This document shows positions 60,999-64,000 of a stretch of DNA of 64,000 nucleotides, one piece after another. The notes under the pieces were generated by a model that searched no databases, was not told the origin of the DNA, and saw only the letters and a program-made list of their open reading frames with translations. Source of the stretch: Nocardia jinanensis (lineage in GTDB: Bacteria > Actinomycetota > Actinomycetes > Mycobacteriales > Mycobacteriaceae); NCBI RefSeq assembly GCF_014645735.1, contig NZ_BMMH01000013.1, forward strand, positions 101,865 through 165,864. Direction: 5' to 3'. Position 1 is the stretch's first letter. The number at the start of each line of letters is the position of its first letter. Position numbers and translations under genes: made by a program.

Positions 60999-61218
60999 TC
61001 GACACCCCACACACCGAGGCGGCGCGGGATGAACCAGCTGCACCGGCCAGCATATTGCGCGGACCACGATCCCGCTGCCGCCGGGCGCGAGCGTGTCCGG
61101 TCCCGGGTATCCGCGAGACCGCACGATCACATGCCGTTCGAAGCAGAGGTGACAGGGGCCGGGACAGACCGACCGCGATGCCTCGAGACCGGCGCCGATC
61201 ATGCGACTCCGCACCGGT
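60999..61218. other. Region without a recognisable gene
   Basis: Between the riboswitch and the LysR remnant; it should contain the riboswitch transcript's promoter on the minus strand. No gene was recognised. Confidence 0.4.
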
Positions 61219-62062
61219 TCATACCGGCGGCAGGGCGATATCGAGGAAGCGGCGAACAGATCGCGCCGGCGGCGGGGTGCGGCGCCACCCCAGGTAGAGC
61301 GCGGAGTCCGGGATCCCGGAAATATCGCGATAGACGACTCCGGGATGCGGGGCACGGTGGACCGCGATGGCGGGGACGGCACCGATCCCCCGACCGGCAG
61401 CGACGAGTTCGAGCCACTCGTCGAAGTTGGTGCAGGTGACGATATCGCGGCCCGGTTGCCGTCCGGACAGGCTGTCGGGCGTGGTCGTGCCGGATCGGGT
61501 ATTGACGACCAGCGGGTACGCCGCGAGGTCGGTCCAGTTCAGACCGGGTGCGCGCGAGCCCGGACCCAGCCGATACCGCCAGCACTCGACGCTCACTACC
61601 GATTCGTCGCCAGGTGACCGAGTCGCTCGTGCGGTCCACTGTCCGGATCAGCGCGATATCGAGACGGTTGTGCCGGAGATCGCCGACGGGATCGTCGGTG
61701 CGGCGGATGGCCAGGCGCCCACCTTCGCGTTCGTACTACGCGCGCACCCCGGCGAACCAGTCCGAAGGCAGCAGCCAGGCGAATCCCAGCCGGACCTCGG
61801 CCCTGCCGCCCAGATCGTTACGCAGTGCGGTCAGATCGGTCAAGATGCGGCGAGCCCGGGCCAGGAACTCGTGGCCGTCCACCGTCAGTTCCGGGCCCCG
61901 GGTCCCCCGGACGACCAGTTCGGTGTCGAGCACACGTTCCAGATCCTGAACCGTGCGACTCAGTGAAGGCTGGGTGAGGTGCAGCCGAGTAGCGGCCCGG
62001 GTATAGGTGCCCTCCTCGCACAATGCCACGAACGCGGCCAGATGTCGCACCTGCAGATCCAT
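61219..62062 (-). pseudogene. LysR-family regulator with a stop and a frameshift
   Basis: ATG 62062 starts a normal LysR HTH (HLAAFVALCEEGTYTRAATRLHLTQPSLSRTVQDLE). After WFAGVRA an in-frame TAG (61736-61738) interrupts, yet the same frame continues as family-like YEREGGRLAIRRTDDPVGDLRHNRLDIALIRTVDRTSDSVTWRRIG. A frameshift near 61550 then moves to the frame of LNWTDLAAYPLVVNTRSGTTTPDS through to RRFLDIALPPV. Two lesions mean it is inactive. Divergent from the MFS gene, 68 bp apart, which was probably its target. Confidence 0.82.
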
Positions 62063-62130
62063 ACGCTCAGCGTATACAGCATGTTCAGCAATCATTTCCC
62101 GAGTCCACCCACGGATCGTAGGTGCAGGAT

Positions 62131-63393
62131 ATGACCGATCGAACCGTTACGCGCAGCCGCCGGCCCACGCTGCGGGGTCCATCGGTAGGAGCAGCCGCCG
62201 CGGCGGGCCTGGCCGCGGCGATGGGTATCGGCCGGTTCGTATTCACCCCGCTCCTACCGATCATGACCGGTTCGGCCGGAATCACCGCCGGTGCCGGTGC
62301 CGTGATCGCGACGGGAAACTACGCCGGATACCTGACCGGAGCGCTGCTGCTGGCGCGCCGGCCGCAGTGGAACGTGCGCTCGATGTTCCTCGTGTGGTCT
62401 GTACTGCTCGTCGCCAGCGAGGCCGCGATGGCGGCCACCGCGCAGGTCGCGATACTGACAGGGCTGCGATTCATCGCCGGTACGGCCAGCGCGGCAATCT
62501 TCATCGCCTGCGCGGCCACCGTCGCCCACCACCGCAACGAGGGCGCCTCGCCCGGAATCGCGTTCGCGGGCGTCGGCGCCGGGATCGCGGTCACCGGGAT
62601 CTACACATTGCTCGCCGCACCGCATCTGTCGTGGCAGGGCCTGTGGCTCGGCTCGGCAATTCTGACCGCGCTACTACTGATCCCGGCCCTCCTTCTCGAT
62701 ATCCGTACCGAAACCGGCCGCACCGGTCGCGCGGACGATACCGAGCACGGAGCGGAGGCACCGTCACGACGGGCATTGCGATTGTTATCGGCGTCGTACT
62801 TCGCCGAAGGCGTCGGCTACATCATCGTCGGCACATTTCTGGTGGCGGCGGTCGCCGGAAACGGCAGTTCCTCGGCAGAGGCACTGGTCTGGACGCTCGT
62901 CGGACTGTGCGCGATGCCGGCAACCGTGGCCTGGCACCGGATGGCACATATTTTCGGCACCGGACCCACACTCGCTGCGGCGCTGGGATTACAGGCCGCC
63001 GGCACCGCAGTCGCCGCGGTCTCCGGCAGCATCGCCGCCGCAGTGGTCACGGCGGTGACATTCGGCGCCACTTTCATGGCTGTGGTCGTCCTGACTCTCG
63101 ATTTCGCCCACCAACTCCACGCGACACGCGCCGCGGCGGTACTGACCGCCACCTACGCGGTCGGCCAGGTGACGGGCCCGCTGATCGTCATCCCTGTCCT
63201 GGGCACCGACTTCGCCACCGCGTTCACGATCGCCGCGATGATCATCGCGCTCTCAGCGATACTGGCGCTGGCCGCTTCCCGCACACACCGCCACTGCAAC
63301 GACCCCGGCGCCGGGCCGGGGAGCCGACCCCGCGCGGACCCACAACACCCAGCGCAACCAGCCGATTTCCGCTCTCGAACCCCTCTGAGGTAA
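62131..63393 (+). CDS. YbfB/YjiJ-family MFS transporter
   Basis: 420 aa from ATG 62131 (GTG 62122 possible) with 12 predicted membrane helices. GLAAAMGIGRFVFTPLLPIMTGSAGITAGAGAVIATGNYAGYLTGAL is the family's opening signature, and the ASYFAEGVGYIIVGTFLVA block starts the second half. The hydrophilic tail after LAASRTHRH is proline-rich and low in complexity. Substrate unknown. Its likely LysR regulator, divergent, is broken, so expression may be constitutive or lost. Confidence 0.85.
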   Translation: MTDRTVTRSRRPTLRGPSVGAAAAAGLAAAMGIGRFVFTPLLPIMTGSAGITAGAGAVIATGNYAGYLTGALLLARRPQWNVRSMFLVWSVLLVASEAAMAATAQVAILTGLRFIAGTASAAIFIACAATVAHHRNEGASPGIAFAGVGAGIAVTGIYTLLAAPHLSWQGLWLGSAILTALLLIPALLLDIRTETGRTGRADDTEHGAEAPSRRALRLLSASYFAEGVGYIIVGTFLVAAVAGNGSSSAEALVWTLVGLCAMPATVAWHRMAHIFGTGPTLAAALGLQAAGTAVAAVSGSIAAAVVTAVTFGATFMAVVVLTLDFAHQLHATRAAAVLTATYAVGQVTGPLIVIPVLGTDFATAFTIAAMIIALSAILALAASRTHRHCNDPGAGPGSRPRADPQHPAQPADFRSRTPLR

Positions 63394-63423
63394 TCTCATC
63401 GGGCGCCGCAACGCGAGGCGCAA

Positions 63424-63500
63424 CGGGCTGTGGCGCAGTTTGGTAGCGCACTTGACTGGGGGTCAAGTGGTCGCAGGTTCAAATCCTGTCAGCCCGACCA
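63424..63500 (+). tRNA. tRNA-Pro (GGG anticodon), CCA encoded
   Basis: Acceptor stem CGGGCTG pairs with CAGCCCG, the discriminator is A and the 3' CCA is encoded. The anticodon arm CTTGA-CTGGGGG-TCAAG gives anticodon GGG, and the T arm has the GGTTCAAATCC loop. Directly followed by a strong terminator and an integrase remnant, so it served as an attachment site. Confidence 0.95.
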
Positions 63501-63819
63501 TAGAAAAACCCCTTCCCACCTGTATGGGAAGGGGTTTTTCTCTTATTCCACCAATCGGAGGTTTGGGACCATCTCGGCCCTGTCGGGCCGTCGCAGACCC
63601 TTGACCAGGGGCGACCAGGAAGCGTGACAGTCGGTCACCGTCGCCGCGCAGCTCGTCCAGATCGGGGTGCAGATACCGCTGGGTGATGCGTGGATCGGTG
63701 TGCCCGGCGATCCGCTGCAGCCGGTGCAACGGCACGCCGGCGTCGGCGAACCAGGTCAGACCGGTGTGCCGCAGATCGTGCCGGCACAGGTATCGGGCGG
63801 TGGCGACCCGATTCGACAA
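63463..63819 (-). pseudogene. C-terminal remnant of a tyrosine recombinase (integrase)
   Basis: CRHDLRHTGLTWFADAGVPLHRLQRIAGHTDPRITQRYLHPDLDELRGDGDRLSRFL contains the integrase HxLRHT, GH and catalytic Tyr (QRYLHPD). An in-frame TAG lies just upstream of residue 1 and the N-terminal core-binding part is lost, replaced by a transposase tail. The frame runs through the terminator into the tRNA-Pro antisense strand, the usual arrangement for an element integrated at a tRNA 3' end. Confidence 0.8.
63503..63540 (+). terminator. Strong intrinsic terminator after tRNA-Pro
   Basis: A perfect 16-bp stem (63503-63518 with 63525-63540) with loop CCTGTA ends in TTTTT. It starts 3 bp after the tRNA CCA and can act on both strands. 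Confidence 0.9.
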
Positions 63820-63886
63820 AGTCGCCGTCCGCTACCTCGCCACGCTCCACATCGCCGCCATCAATCTATGGCTCAGTAACAGTTGA
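63803..63886 (+). mobile_element. C-terminal tail of an IS5-type transposase
   Basis: RFDKVAVRYLATLHIAAINLWLSNS, ending in TGA 63884-63886, matches the end of IS5-family transposases. Everything before it is missing; the sequence switches into the antisense integrase remnant at about 63800-63815. Confidence 0.6.
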
Positions 63887-63912
63887 GGGCGGGCTGGCGC
63901 CCGCCCTCAACT
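63881..63912. terminator. Perfect GC-rich hairpin
   Basis: 14-bp arms (63881-63894 and 63899-63912) with loop TGGC, starting at the transposase stop. No U-run. May be the IS terminator or part of its end. Confidence 0.55.
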
Positions 63913-63935
63913 GCTGCTCGACTTCGAGACACTGC

Positions 63936-64000
63936 CTAGTGTTCCGCGCCTGAAATACGTTGGATATATCGGGCGAGGGAGTCGAGGATCTCCTCAGCGG
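63936..64000 (-). mobile_element. C-terminal end of a probable transposase, cut by the window edge
   Basis: 21 codons, AEEILDSLARYIQRISGAEH and TAG at 63936-63938, resemble the C-terminus of IS630-type transposases. The rest lies outside the window; the identity is tentative. Confidence 0.4.

Noticed and set aside
60627..61382. 251-aa minus-strand frame across the riboswitch
   Set aside because: No family features, no SD, and it spans a structured RNA with conserved cobalamin-aptamer blocks.
63463..63503. Peptide GLTGFEPATT at the end of the integrase frame
   Set aside because: This is the antisense translation of the tRNA-Pro 3' half, a well-known artefact, not a protein domain.
1..64000. 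CRISPR arrays, rRNA genes and replication origins
   Set aside because: No regularly spaced direct repeats, no rRNA-like sequence and no DnaA-box cluster were seen on reading the window.

Overview
The window is GC-rich actinobacterial chromosome, most likely Nocardia or a close mycolate relative. This is inferred from an Lsr2 nucleoid protein, two mycofactocin-type SDRs, a PrpR/RamB-family regulator, several SD-less genes with a TANNNT -10 box 6-8 nt before the start, many ATGA/GTGA gene overlaps, and near-universal G/C third positions. No database search was possible; family calls rest on motifs read by eye.

Layout. 1-9 kb: an M28 peptidase cut by the window edge, two luciferase-like flavin monooxygenases, a Pro/Ala-rich protein, an RsbQ/RsbP energy-stress pair and a saccharopine-dehydrogenase-like reductase. 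9-15 kb: a glycine-betaine operon (BCCT transporter, aldehyde dehydrogenase, choline oxidase). 15-20 kb: a YihY-type membrane protein, a two-component system, a DUF4173 membrane protein and a methyltransferase. 20-22 kb: a HEAT-repeat protein overlapping a MerR-HEAT regulator behind a MerR-type operator. 22-26 kb: DUF3159, CsbD, PhzF and a stand-alone phage-tail-type lysozyme. 26-37 kb: small and hypothetical genes, Lsr2, an ADP-ribosylglycohydrolase, a Cys-rich metal-storage bundle and a SigB/SigF-type sigma factor, mixed with gene debris. 38-46 kb: an ABC importer/flavin monooxygenase/OsmC operon, divergent from a GntR regulator, with a DszC-like monooxygenase and an IclR regulator (probably organosulfur use). 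46-55 kb: a CoA ligase, TetR, mycofactocin-type SDR, a Trp/Arg-rich membrane protein, NDH-2 and a two-HTH MerR. 55-61 kb: prpR-prpD-prpB-prpC, preceded by a cobalamin riboswitch. 61-64 kb: a broken LysR gene, an MFS transporter, tRNA-Pro, and integrase and transposase remnants marking an old integration site.

The most notable signal is the cobalamin riboswitch (about 60791-60998, minus strand). It lies upstream of an 18-codon ORF whose Shine-Dalgarno sequence is in a hairpin, then prpR and prpDBC. Propionyl-CoA is oxidised either by the B12-independent methylcitrate cycle encoded here or by B12-dependent methylmalonyl-CoA mutase. A B12 switch on the methylcitrate regulator would choose between them.

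A second theme is gene decay. At least nine loci are truncated or frameshifted: P450, CoA ligase, FAD monooxygenase, AraC, SDR, P1 peptidase, ferredoxin-reductase-like, LysR and integrase. They include a P450 and a CoA ligase that both appear to have lost their 5' ends at one breakpoint near 27.39 kb.
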